A stretch of 64,000 nt of DNA from Albula goreensis. Taxonomy: Eukaryota > Chordata > Actinopteri > Albuliformes > Albulidae. This document shows, piece after piece, positions 37,206 through 48,700 of this stretch. The stretch lies in assembly GCA_022829145.1 (NCBI GenBank), contig CM040744.1, positions 1,520,501 to 1,584,500 of the forward strand, written 5' to 3'. Position 1 is the stretch's first letter; each line of letters begins with the position of its first letter. Position numbers and translations under genes: made by a program. The notes under the pieces are model-generated. The model had not been told where the DNA came from and did not search any database. It saw only the letters and a list, made by a program, of their open reading frames with translations.

Positions 37206-38574
37206 AGCCTACTACAAACTACAGACTGCCCTGTTTTAGGGTTATACATTCATAGGTATACATTATGCAAACATTGAAACATTCAAATAGCTGGAAAAAA
37301 TTCATGAGAAAGACTTCCTCATTTGATCCATGACTCAAAACTACAAGCAGCAACTACAAGTTGTTATTACACATCTGCAGTGATAAATATTAAATACTAA
37401 ATACAAAATATAGCACAGAAATTCAATTGCATTGTGTTATCCAGTATTACCTTTTTTCCAAATTCAGTACACTGAGCGCATTAGAAATTAAAGATTTTTT
37501 TAAAAAAACATTCTTGTTGGCCTTGGTTACCAGTGCTTTGGTAAGGGCGTTGGTTCCTCACGGGACCGGTCTGAGCATGCCCGGACGACTGGACAACAGA
37601 GCGGGCACCTGAATGGAAGTCATTATGGGTCAACTGCAAGCGACAGCCTTTCGCTAATCAAACCAAACATCCCCTCACATTCTGGCCTCTACAAATAAGC
37701 AAAGCTGGGCAAAGCCAAACACTCGTCTCCGACGTCTGACAGGACCCTCTGGTTATTGTGACAGGTAATCAAAACAGAGGTTATAATCCAAGTCAGGCCG
37801 ACATTGTAAAAAAACCACATGTCTGCATTGGAAAAGATAAACATCAGCCTTTTTCTCCTTTGTTCTTTAGCGTCCCATCTTGTAGCTGAACAGCTGAACA
37901 ATTAGGGCGCATTTTCCTGATCTCTCACAGGATGTGAGCGAAGAACGAATTGGCAGGACGAAACCAAACTGAGGGTTATTAGCAATAACAAAACAAAAAA
38001 ATATCCGATGTACTTTTAACCACCAAGTTTAATACACTCAGTTAAAAGGCTTTTATTTTAAAATTTTTCAATTCAGGATTGAATTACACTCTCAATTTAG
38101 ACAGAAGACAGGTATAAATAGTAGCCTACTGTAGGTACAATAGTAAAACTGTATGCAGTGTTCGGTTTCGCCAGTATAGAAAGCTGGTAGCTGATTTGAG
38201 ACGCAGCTTCAGGCTCTTGGCACTAAGGTAGCCTGTTGTGAGTGGACCTGTGTGGCATACTGTGAGGAAATTACCTCTGCCTTTATCTTGAGTTTCCAAA
38301 CTACACACAAACCATGAAAAATGGCACACGTTTAATTTCTGGAGGAATATCAGTGCATATTTACTCGTAAATATTCTCACTAAGAGATTAGCTCATCTTT
38401 TTCCAAGGTTTTAAAGAAGAGCTGGTGGAGAGTGAGAAACAGTGACATCTACTGCTAGCCCTGGAACACTGCAGGAGGGTTATAACTGATGGAACCCCCC
38501 CACCACCCCCACCTTCCCATTCACAGGTTAAAGGAGACATTTTGGCCAGTACTTTTCAGAACGTCCAGGCAGTA

Positions 38575-38612
38575 AAGTGTGTGTGTGTGTGTGTGTGTGT
38601 CTGTGTGTGTGA
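38575..38612 (+). repeat. (GT)n microsatellite
   Basis: GT repeat with one C interruption. Confidence 0.9.
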
Positions 38613-39200
38613 ACAGAGGAATTAGCCATCCTGTTAAAAGCATTTGGTCACCCTCCTGTTTATTGATAGTTTTCACCGCTTTCTCACTTAAGCTAAACAA
38701 AGGCATATCTAAACAATCCTGTTCCCTCAGCAATCTCTAGTTACTGCAGAAAAACAGCTGAGAGAAGTCAAACACAGCTGCACAGCCCCAACACACCCTG
38801 GTCCCCTCCCTCAGTCACACACAGACATACACAGGCCTGCATAGACACACAGACACAGACACACACTCACACATTCAGTAGTACAAATTCTCGGACAACG
38901 ATAGAGCATTTAAAATGACAAGTCTCCGTCTGTGAGGTTAGGGAATTCCACCCCCTTTTTTTGGCTGAAAGAAATGGGGAGAGCAGTTAAGATTAGGTAT
39001 ACCCTTCTAGAAGAAAACAGGAGAGAACGAAGGTGGAGATGGGGAGGAGGAGGGATGCCAGAAATGCTAAGCATGATGGGAAAAGAGGCACATGGTGTTT
39101 ATGTACCTGTATGAGACCGGAGGGGAGATGTGATAGGTTGAGGGGTTGTCTGAGAATTCCTCTCCCTAATTTGTTTTAACAAACTTCAATTAAATCACAC

Positions 39201-40016
39201 TAGGGCTGCACGAAAAAAATAAATAAATAAAAAAAAACTTTTTCTCAAAAAACTGACATGTTATGATATGAAAAAATACAGGAATTTTCACCAGATGATT
39301 TGAATATCTCTGTTTGGAAATAAATAATCATTCTAGAATGATTGGGGTGATTTTGTAAGGGAGTGCATCTGTATTGAACATAAAAATAATAATATAAAAA
39401 AGCTGAAAAATTACTTACTCTGAGGTCGGCAAAGGCATCTGAAATAGTTTTTTGCTTTGATTCAGATCTGGTTTTGCACTCATCATACAGAGCATTGTGG
39501 TGTGGATTTAAATGATCAAACAAATTAGTCGTGTTGCCTCGTGTTGTCTGTCGACAGAGTACCTGTTTTTGGTCAACATCATCTTTTCTGTAGCCTAAAT
39601 AATTCCATACAACGGACGTTGCTTTTCTTTTAGCAGCCAGATCTTCCTTTACGGTGTTTTTCTCCTGTTGCTCATTCATTTTCAGGCTGTAGTCAACAAC
39701 TAGCGGGGGCGGGGCCTGCTTTGGTTGTTTGATAAACTGATCAGGAATGATTGTGATTGGTGGTTCGCTGTGCATGCAGAGCCTGCATGTCACTCACTAT
39801 CAATAAACTATCCAAAAACCCTTAAAACGGACTAAATTATGTTATATCATACATACTTCTCTTGTAGATTAGTCATGGAAAATGAGAACCGTGTGTGTTT
39901 ATCAAGCAGCAAAAAAGTTGTAGCATGACGTGTTTGAGTCATTCTGCCTTACTTGACATCGCACATCCTGCAATGTGACTATTGCATATGCTGAAACGAT
40001 ATATCGTGCAGCCCGA
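39201..40016 (-). mobile_element. Non-autonomous hAT-type DNA transposon, 816 bp
   Basis: The left end starts TAGGGCTGCACGA and the right end is TCGTGCAGCCCGA; reversed, the latter gives TCGGGCTGCACGA, a 12/13 match. The GGGCTGCACGA terminal repeat is familiar from vertebrate hAT elements. Flanks aatcacac and atacacac match at six of eight positions, compatible with an aged 8-bp target duplication. The interior carries a minus-strand BED-finger remnant but no catalytic transposase domain. Confidence 0.75.
39245..39793 (-). pseudogene. hAT transposase remnant with broken BED zinc finger
   Basis: An open frame inside the hAT element encodes KRKATSVVWNYLGYRKDD, then VLCRQTTRGNTTNLFDHL, then PHHNALYDE, the layout of a BED finger (W-x-x-x-G-Y, Cys pair, His pair) from transposase N-termini. 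The second cysteine of the C-x-x-C pair and several residues after it are missing, so zinc binding should be lost. The frame is 182 codons, against roughly 600 for a full transposase. Confidence 0.6.
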
Positions 40017-40018
40017 AT

Positions 40019-40412
40019 ACACACACAATACACACACACATACAAACTCACACAGACATGCACACACACACACAGACACACTCACACATACATACATACA
40101 CACAGAGGCACACAGACACACACACACACACACACATAGACACACACAAACATGCACACACAGACACACACATGCACACAGACATGCACACACTTACATG
40201 CACCCTCACACAGACATGCACACACAGAGACACACTCACACATACACACACACAGACAAGCACACACACTTACATGCTCATTCACATCCCTGTATTCACA
40301 CACTCACAAACATGAAAACGCAAAGACAAAACAAATCCTCCCAAAAAACATAAAATCACAGTGACATGCTCTGCCATCACACAGACAACAAGTTAAAAAT
40401 ACACAACACACC

Positions 40413-40462
<50 letters not shown>
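40019..40462 (+). repeat. Compound (CA)n microsatellite cluster
   Basis: CA/CACAGA/CATA repeats, with a pure CA run at about 40412-40462. It begins directly at the end of the hAT element and yields many spurious ORFs. Confidence 0.9.
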
Positions 40463-40466
<4 letters not shown>

Positions 40467-40929
40467 ATTGAGGTGTGAATTGTTGAATGCACTAATGGCT
40501 AGTAGTTACTTAAATCAACTGACCAATTGAAATTGGCCTAACTGTCTCTTCACTTTGCACTGGTTTGGGGGATGTTAAAGTCAGCTTGCATTTTTTTAAA
40601 AAAAAAAACTTTTTTGAATAAAACTATGTTAAGAATAGCCTGCACTTAAAAGTTCAAATACAAATTTGACCTACCTCTTGAACAATTACAGCAGTCATAT
40701 TTGTGCTTCCTCGGCGACTTTGCGGACAACCTACATCTGAGCGGTTAACAATATTGTGGTTTTGGAGCGTGCTCTGTCTTGCTTTTGACACTTGAAATAA
40801 AGCTTTTTATTGGCCGGTTTCACGGACATTGTGATTTACAGCCAGCTTCGGTCACACCACTAGACTTCCCCTTTCAGCAGCTCACTCGGTTTAAAATGAT
40901 TACAGTCATTTCTCCGGTAACGCGGCTGC

Positions 40930-41193
40930 ATGAACTCTTGCGAGCGGGCCTCGACTGAAAAACCGCAGCTTCTCTCGGGTTACAGCCCCCGTTGCCTCGG
41001 ACCTGCGTCACCAGGCTTTGATGAAAATGAATATGATTTCCCGCCGCAGATCTCGGCGATGAGAATTCCCAGGAGTCTCCAGAGAAAGGAAGACCCCGGG
41101 GCCCCCAAATTACTGCCACCAAGGCGCTCATATAGACCACCTACGGTACTCTCATTCAAACGGCCTGACATCGGATACTTCGCCGAACGCTAA
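40930..41193 (+). CDS. Uncertain 87-codon ORF in a CpG-rich patch
   Basis: Complete ATG-TAA frame containing DENEYDFPPQISAMRIPRSL and ending RPDIGYFAER. The surrounding 300 bp are CpG-rich against an AT-rich background, as in a fish promoter or first exon. No family is recognised. A possible donor (acg|gtactc near 41142) and an exon-like block at about 41594-41621 could make it part of a spliced gene. Chance is quite possible. Confidence 0.2.
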   Translation: MNSCERASTEKPQLLSGYSPRCLGPASPGFDENEYDFPPQISAMRIPRSLQRKEDPGAPKLLPPRRSYRPPTVLSFKRPDIGYFAER

Positions 41194-43530
41194 TGCGACC
41201 GCCAGGTTCGGTTTCCAGTAATGGAATTAGGTCACGCGCTGTCATCTGCACGTGTTAACAATTGACAGAATTATAGCAAACATTGGCCTACTTTTTTATT
41301 ATCGTTATAGAGCCCTCATTATTTGCATTACTGACGCATGAAGCAATTCTAAAATAACAATTTGACAAGACACATTTGTTTGAATAAGAAAATGTGAGAA
41401 ACACGATATTTTAGAAAAACACCCTAAATATGGCTGACCCAGCTTGGCTAAAGTAACAGAACCATTGTTATGTTTTATATACTTCTTAATTTTTACTAAA
41501 ACAGATGTGTCAATATGAAATAGACATTCCATAACAGTTACTACTTTCTTTGTTGTATTTACACACCTTTTGCATAAATTAAATTAATTTCAGATACAGA
41601 GGAGGCGCTGGGGGAACTCAGAGGTTTGTATCCAAGTTATGTCATAAAGACACAAAATGTTTTTGTAAAATGTAGCTATTTTGCTGATAAATACATTAAA
41701 TAAATAAACATAAAAATCCATATTACATATTTTTTTGATATTATCAATAATAGTACTAACACTAGTAATAATATACTTGTTCATCACTTCAATGTGCTGA
41801 ACCACAAGCCAAATAAGTGACATATCAAAACACTTCAATGATATTTAATGATTAAATGTGATAGAATAAAACAACTTTCAATATATAAATAAGGACCTAA
41901 GCCCTGGTTGCTTTTAACACTTTCTCTTCTTCAAATCCCAGTTTGTATCATTTCACTGTGGACCCTTGGTCATTTGAAACTAAACTATTTTTGGAAACTG
42001 AGTTCAAAGACACAGCAATTGGCTGTGATCGGACAAACCTAGATTAGCAGCTAATACCTGTGAGTTGCCACTACTTGGAATTGGCTACCAGGTCATGTAA
42101 TTGAGGCACAGACCCTTGTATGTGTTCAAGTCCAGGCCTGATTCAGTACTGGATACTCTGTAGTATGTATACACATTTTCACCCTATTTAATTACTTTAG
42201 AGTTTGATTGGGGGAAAAAACCAGCACAGCCTGAAAAGGGAACTTCAGAATCAGGCCTACAGCTGGCCTAGAAGACACTGTTTTTGGAGCTAAACCTTCA
42301 GGGTTGAACGTTTTCTTCAGGGAGATTGAATACACTACAAGGGCACAAGGGTGTTTTTGACTTTTGAAATGAATTTGCGCACCTGCGACTGCACTGAACA
42401 GTAAAACAACTGGGATTCCAAACAGGGTAAAATAGTCATTTTATCCAATCAGAAAACATGATTTGTTGTCGAGACATCATTTAATACAATGGGGGGAAAA
42501 TCTAGACATCTGGTTGCATGATGTTAAACTGAGTGGTGGGGCAGACAAAGTGGTTTATGTTTTCGGAGTTTGTTTCCAGAACGTTCTCTGCGCCTACTGA
42601 CAAGACGCGGTCGAAGCGCGCGCGGTTATCGAGACCACACACAGAGCGCGCTCAGGCTGCGGAAAAGCTCTAGTTTTTATAACAATCTGAAAAGTGACAA
42701 GTACAGTTTTACAGTAAACCGCATATATGAGTGTGTAAACATAGTTGAGGGGAAAACCATAGATTGTGTGTGTCTGAACTGGAAAGACGCAGATTGCACC
42801 AAGATAATGCATGTCTGCAAAACACGCTCCTCATTTATCCGGTGTGGGTGAAGCAGGACGGCATTGTGATCCACTCTCACGGTCTCAGACTAAACAAAGG
42901 GCAGCGGGGACAAAGCGGAGGTAGGAGCTGAATCGCTTCATCGCTGCTTTTTCAGTGTTCCGGCTCTTCCCTTCAAACAATCCTCCGCGTTGTCTTTTCG
43001 CAATCTTTGTTGCATCTGGTATTGCGAACTGCGACGAAATGAACGCAAACAGAACCACAATCATTTATAAAAAGTGTATTTAAGACTTCCCCGTTTTAAC
43101 ACGCACCAAAGCACCTTCAAGACATGTCACAGAACACTCACTGTTAAAAATGTTTCTCCCCCCTTCATCTCTCCATCTCCTGTGTTTATCTGTGCCCGAC
43201 TGTACCGGAACGGTTTCCCAACCATGTCTATAACTAGATTTGCCGCAAGACCCTAATTACAGTGGTGTGACGCTCCTTTGAACCTAGTTTAGTTATATAC
43301 CCGAGCAGATGACAGTCCAATGTGGGTCACAAAAAGAAGCTCTTACCCATAATGCTGAGCTGCAAGAAGGTGGGCGAGAAAAGAACAGCTGCGACCATGT
43401 TTAATCCAGCTCAGGGCCTGAACCATCTACCACCAAGAGGGTGTACCACAAAAAGGGTTAGCTGGTTGTCCAGACAAAGAACTAATGGGAGTTTTTAATT
43501 CTGCCCATTTGTGTACACAACCCCCCAACC

Positions 43531-43552
43531 CCGAAAAAAAAAAAAAAAAAAA
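43531..43552 (+). repeat. Poly(A) tract
   Basis: Uninterrupted A-run after cccccaaccccg; possibly a retroposon tail, although no recognisable body precedes it. Confidence 0.6.
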
Positions 43553-45138
43553 AATAACAAAGCTGATGTTTGAGTACTAAGTGAGCACTAAGACTTACCA
43601 CTGAAAGTAGTTAGCGAAAACTGAAGGGTGAGGACAAAGCAGTTGAGATTACAATATAAATTCCAGAGAAGCACATCCTCAAGGGAAAAGAAACAGAGAC
43701 AGCATTGTATTCGGCTTCGGTTTTTTTTATTACTGATTACAATGGATATTTCATCGGTTATGGCCTTTGGTGATGAAGACAGTGGAGAAACAGAGGAAAT
43801 CAAGAATTAGGTCTTAGTGATAAACAGTGTGCTCATTGCTTATGATGTCAGTGGTGGCTTTTGGTGAAAATATTTGTGGTCCTGGCTTTGTGACAGTGGA
43901 AAACAGGCGTCTCCTGATTGTTACTGTTTACCCAAGCCCAAACAATTTTCCTTCACCTCAGGTAAGACATTCAAACTCAACTCACTTACCTCCGGCAGGT
44001 GACATTAATTTTAGTCAAACAGGAAGAACTCTTTTTTTTTCCCGCTCTTTTTCCCTACCCCGACCGTACAAACATAACGGAAATCGCAAAGACCCTGTTC
44101 CACCAATCAAGCAGCAGGAAGCAATGGTCATGTGACCTCCTTGAACACTGGCGGTCGCTTCTTTCCTCTCTGCAGATGCATCACCAATTACGATCTGGCT
44201 ATGTTGTCTGGAGAACATGAAGTCAACATATTCACTCGTTTCGGTGACTGACTGTCCCAACACTCAAGGAACCTGTTGCCTAATAAGTGTCCATATTCCA
44301 ATTCACATGTAGCAATTTCACTGTATATAGAACACACTATTGGCCTGAGACTCACACCAGCAAAAACGTATGGATGACTTTCCAACATTCATTTCTTTCG
44401 CAATGGACTCCCAAACTACTGTCCAAGTATGACTTATCAACCACTTACAAAGTATAATAATAAAATGACAAAAAATACAGTACACTAACTGTTGGTACAT
44501 TTGCACTGATCGGTGAACCATCAATGTTAATTTTGCATAACATTGAACAGTTGACCGAGAATTTAAATCTATTGTGAAGATAATCAAAGTTCATGACCTC
44601 CTGAAACAAACAGGAGAAAAATAGTTTCAAGTTAATACTTGAATCACAACAAAAAAACATTACAAGAGTAAAACTAATATAGAATTTATAAAATATTTAC
44701 AAAAACTTTAAGAAGGATTTTGATCTATGAACATCAATAAAAATTTAAACATTTGACTCTTTTGGGTTAACTGATTTTCAAAGGAATTAATAATCATTAT
44801 TCCTCTAAACATACATTCTCCTTAAAATATCCCAATGAAAACGAATGATCTTGCAGTGTTCATAGCTACAGGAAATAGCCACATATTGCTCAGTTAAAAC
44901 AAATTGTAACATATAGGAAGGGAAAACAAACATTTCAATGCCTTTTTTCCAGCCTAGTTTCCAACGATGGGAAAGTAAACTTTGTGAAACCCATAAAGTG
45001 CGGAATTACCAAATGTTTTCAATCACTAACTTGTTTCCTTGTCTGACTCTGCTCCCTGCAACACCTTGATTGCTTTATACCTCAGCCACTAAACTGTCAA
45101 TCACTGATGGATTTGAACCAATCAAAAATGTTTTTTTT

Positions 45139-45144
45139 TTTATT
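45139..45144 (-). terminator. Poly(A) signal of ercc6l2
   Basis: TTTATT on the plus strand reads AATAAA on the minus strand, about 225 nt beyond the ercc6l2 stop codon. Confidence 0.55.
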
Positions 45145-45367
45145 GGTCTGACTGACCAAGTTACTTATACTACATGGTAGCTCCTCCCATTTTTTGGTTC
45201 ACTGAAACCTCATTCTCCCATCTCTAATGAAAACCACAACTGGGTACAGTATAAATCTGACTGTCAAGGAGTTTTATGGAACTAGTTATGCTGGTGACCA
45301 TTTTTGTGGGTTCACAAAGCCCCCTTCTCTCGTGAAGATAGAGAACACCCCCACCCCTTTCCACAGC

Positions 45368-45732
45368 TCATCTCTTCCACAGGAATTTTTCATTCTTCTT
45401 CCAGAGACGACTGCTCTCGTCCACAGGGGCATCCTTTTTGGCCTCCCTGCTCACCCCGGCCCGTCTGAACAACTGCTCCGCCAGCGACAAATCCGTCAGC
45501 CGGTTGAGGCTCTCCTCATCCCCCTCGTTCAGGATGTCCCAGATGTCTTTGCTACGACTTCTCTTTGCAGTTTCCTCGCCAGGTTGGGGCAGAGCTGTGG
45601 GCGGGGCCTGGGCAGGCACTGGGGCCTGGGCCTGGGCAAGGGGCGTGTCCTTGAGGCCCCGCCTCTGGTTGTGGGTCTGAAGAGGTCATCCAGAACAGAG
45701 GTGTCCCCTATCAGGTCCATCAGGAGGTGTTT
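45368..45732 (-). CDS. ercc6l2: ercc6l2 exon 20: conserved C-terminus with 1-nt frame break
   Basis: Acceptor ccaaatctcag after a short 107-nt intron. Reads [18 protein letters not shown], then must shift one base to read [16 protein letters not shown]...[20 protein letters not shown] and [11 protein letters not shown]. One A missing in TTC-A(A)G-ACC would give F-K-T-H, like human [12 protein letters not shown] and the FLWK end are strongly conserved. Confidence 0.85.
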
Positions 45733-48700
45733 CTGAGATTTGGGCGCGCTCCCTTCCTGCTCGTTTCTGGGCTTGGGTTTTAGGGCAACCCCCTTCTCCC
45801 ATTCAATCTCCCCTAGCCCTAAATGGCAGCGCCTCCTACCATCACTGGAACAGTCTGACGGGGATCCAGCCGGCTCCTTTGGTCCGATTGGGCCGAGGGT
45901 CCAGGAGAATCATCAAATGGGGAACGGGTGATCCCTCCTGCTCTCTCACTGGGAAGGGTAGTGTCTTTAGGGTGTGGAGGACCCCGAGTTTTTGAGCTTA
46001 ACCCTCCTTCCCCTGCCACACTGACATTCCTTACGGGCCATCCAGTCAGGTCTGGGTCCTGGAGTTCAGTGTAGAGCCTGGACTTAGTTGCTGGGTGGGA
46101 CTCTTTAAAACCCGATCCATGTCCCCCCAGCACCCCATGCTTCACTGCAGGCAGTTCTGTCGGGCTTGCAGTTCTGTCCATGGGCTTGGAGTCAAGTTTG
46201 GACTTGGATGGTGGGTGGAACCGCTGAAAACTTGAGTCTTCTTTCCAAACCACCTTGCCCTTCCCTGCAGGTGGTTCCGCTGGACTGGGGTCCGTGACCT
46301 CACCCTTACGGTCGGACCCCGTCAGCAGACGAGAGGATTTAGAACCGGGTTTCCTCCTTTGTGGATAGACAGCAGATGAAGAGGAGGAGGAAGGCCGAGA
46401 TGCTGGTTTTGGCGCTGGTTCCGGAAGCAACTGGTCAAGCGCTGGCCCAAGATTGGGGTTCTGGTGGTGGTAGAACTCCCTGAGCCGGGTCTGACGGGAT
46501 GCAGAGTCGCTTCTCAGGAGGTCCCGGGCGAAATCCCTCACTGACTCGGCCTTGAAGAAGGCAGCCATGTCCTCCAGCTGCGTCCTGGGGGAACAGAAAC
46601 CGGCCCAGGGTCATAGACCATATACACAGTTCAGAAAACTCCTCTCATGAAGACAAACGGTACAGGAAGCCATGTTGAGAGTTGAGACCAAAGTGCCTGA
46701 GCTTGAAAGGTCACATGCTAATAAGTTATTTTATTCATAAATTACACAAAATGGAATTAGTGTGTGTGTGTCAACAGAATAAAACGTAACAGAGCAGCAA
46801 TAGGAAGTGCAAACTCTGGGTTTAGCAGCAGAGAAAAAAAGTGTTCTTTGTTCTCTGAATCTACGCTAAATTCACAAATAAGAATTTCTGATTGATTAGA
46901 AACCCCTTTTTTTCCATTTGTTTTTGATTTCCGTTCAGTTTGAAAATTTTTTGAAATATCTTTATTCTCCGCCTAACTTCTTTGGAAAGTCCGTTCTCAA
47001 TATGGAAACTCCGTTCTCAATATGGAAACATGTGCCCACAGACCCACTGGCTGAGAGCTATTCCAGGCCACACCCATTCATGAATATTCACAAGATGCAT
47101 CATACTGGAATGTCCAAGCTTCAGTGTTTAAGACATGACACAGAACTTTAAATGTTAAGAATACGGTGCAGGTAATATGATTGGTCTCACTCTGGTTGGC
47201 AAAGCCAATCAGCAACCTCCTAAGACCCATCATTCTGACAAGTAGTTGTGACATCAGACTAATCCCTTCCTTCATTTTGAGCAAATTAAACTACAATACT
47301 GATTACTACACAGTACTTCTGTCTGCATAGTTAAGTGTAGGTGTGTGAAAAAATAAATACTTGTCAACAAGTGCAGTACTGTTCTTACGGTCAGTAAACC
47401 TTTAACGTAAAACTCACTCCTAAGCTTGGGTAGTACCATCCCTGCTGCGACAGAGAAATATGACTAACTTTGTTTTGGAAGGGTAGGGGGGAAAAAGGCA
47501 TCAAAGAATTTCGTGTTCCAACTTATAACATGAGGTGTTGCTACCATTTTGTGGTTTTTGTAGGGGGTGAGTGGGGGGGTAATAAAAATGCCTGGTACTG
47601 AATTTTAAATAACAGCAAAACCCTAACTTGAAGGGAGGGAAGGGGGAACACATTACATAAATAAACATTATGTGTTTCTTTTTCTCCCTTTCCGTTTTCC
47701 CTCTGGTATGACTGCAGCGTGCTGGGAGATGGATCTCTAGGGGGGTAGGTGGGGGGGGGGGGGGGCAGGGGCTGGTTGGGAGTTCCCCGTTGCGGGCGAC
47801 GATTTCGGGAAACAGAGCTCTCTGTCCCGGGGCAGTTTCAGTGGTGCTGCGGTCTGCGCTCTGTGGAGCCAAACGAGGTTTTGAGCAGGGATGGGTGTTT
47901 TGTTATTTGGCAGGACTCAAACTGCAGCGCTGGGGGATAGGAAAGAAGGGGGCTGAGGAAGGGGGGTAGTCAGCCGGCTCTGAGGTGGTCTCTGCTCCAG
48001 ACGGCCAGATGGGGGCGCTGAGCCCCGGAGGGAGGACTGTTCCCTGCATCGCTGGGAATTTCCTCTCTGGAAGGTTTTTTTTTCCTTTTCATTTTTTCCG
48101 TTTAACACATATACTTACATTTTAACATTCAGGAGCTGAACTAGACAGGTTTTCTATTTAATATTTATTATTTACCAAAGACAATAAAGGCATTGTGGCC
48201 CTCCAGGACTGGAGTTAAACCTGCAGACACTGCAGCCCTCCAGGACTGGAGTTAAACCTGCAGACACTACGGCCCTCCAGGACTGGAGTTAAACCTGCGG
48301 ACACTGCAGCCCTCCAGGACTGGAGTTAAACCTGCAGACACTGCGGCCCTCCAGGATTGGAGTTAAACCTGCAGACACTGCGGCCCTCCAGGACTGGGGT
48401 TAAACCTGCAGACACTGCGGCCCTCAAGAACAAGAGTCCAGGACTGGAGTTAAAGCCCTGCAGACACTGCGGTCCTCCTATTTTAAACCTGGGACACTGT
48501 TCCCTCGGAACTGACCTGCAGATGGCGCTGGGGGTCCCGCCCATGATGACGATGGCATTTCGGGTGCGGTGTGTTGCCCTCACGGTGTGTGTGACAGGGT
48601 GCTCCACCCGCTGGCCCCCACAGCCCCCCTCTGAGCTCACCTGCTCTGGAGGGAGGGTCAACTCAGGTGATTGTCCTGATAGGACCTGTAACACACACAC

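Larger units (their letters stand above)
35119..45138. other. Gene-poor interval between the SAXO-like gene and ercc6l2
   Basis: No multi-exon gene is recognised in these 10 kb. It contains GC/CpG-richer patches (about 35990-36150, 40900-41220 and 42560-42960), SINE-like repeats, the hAT element at 39201-40016, a long CA cluster and a 22-nt A-run near 43531. The CpG patches could be promoters or weakly conserved exons that I cannot identify. Confidence 0.55.

Noticed and set aside
40019-40364. Thr/His-rich and Cys/Val-rich ORFs on both strands
   Set aside because: Products of the compound CA microsatellite.
42570-42851. 93-codon ORF in a CpG-rich patch
   Set aside because: Arg/Ser-rich from CGCG text, no similarity and no gene context.
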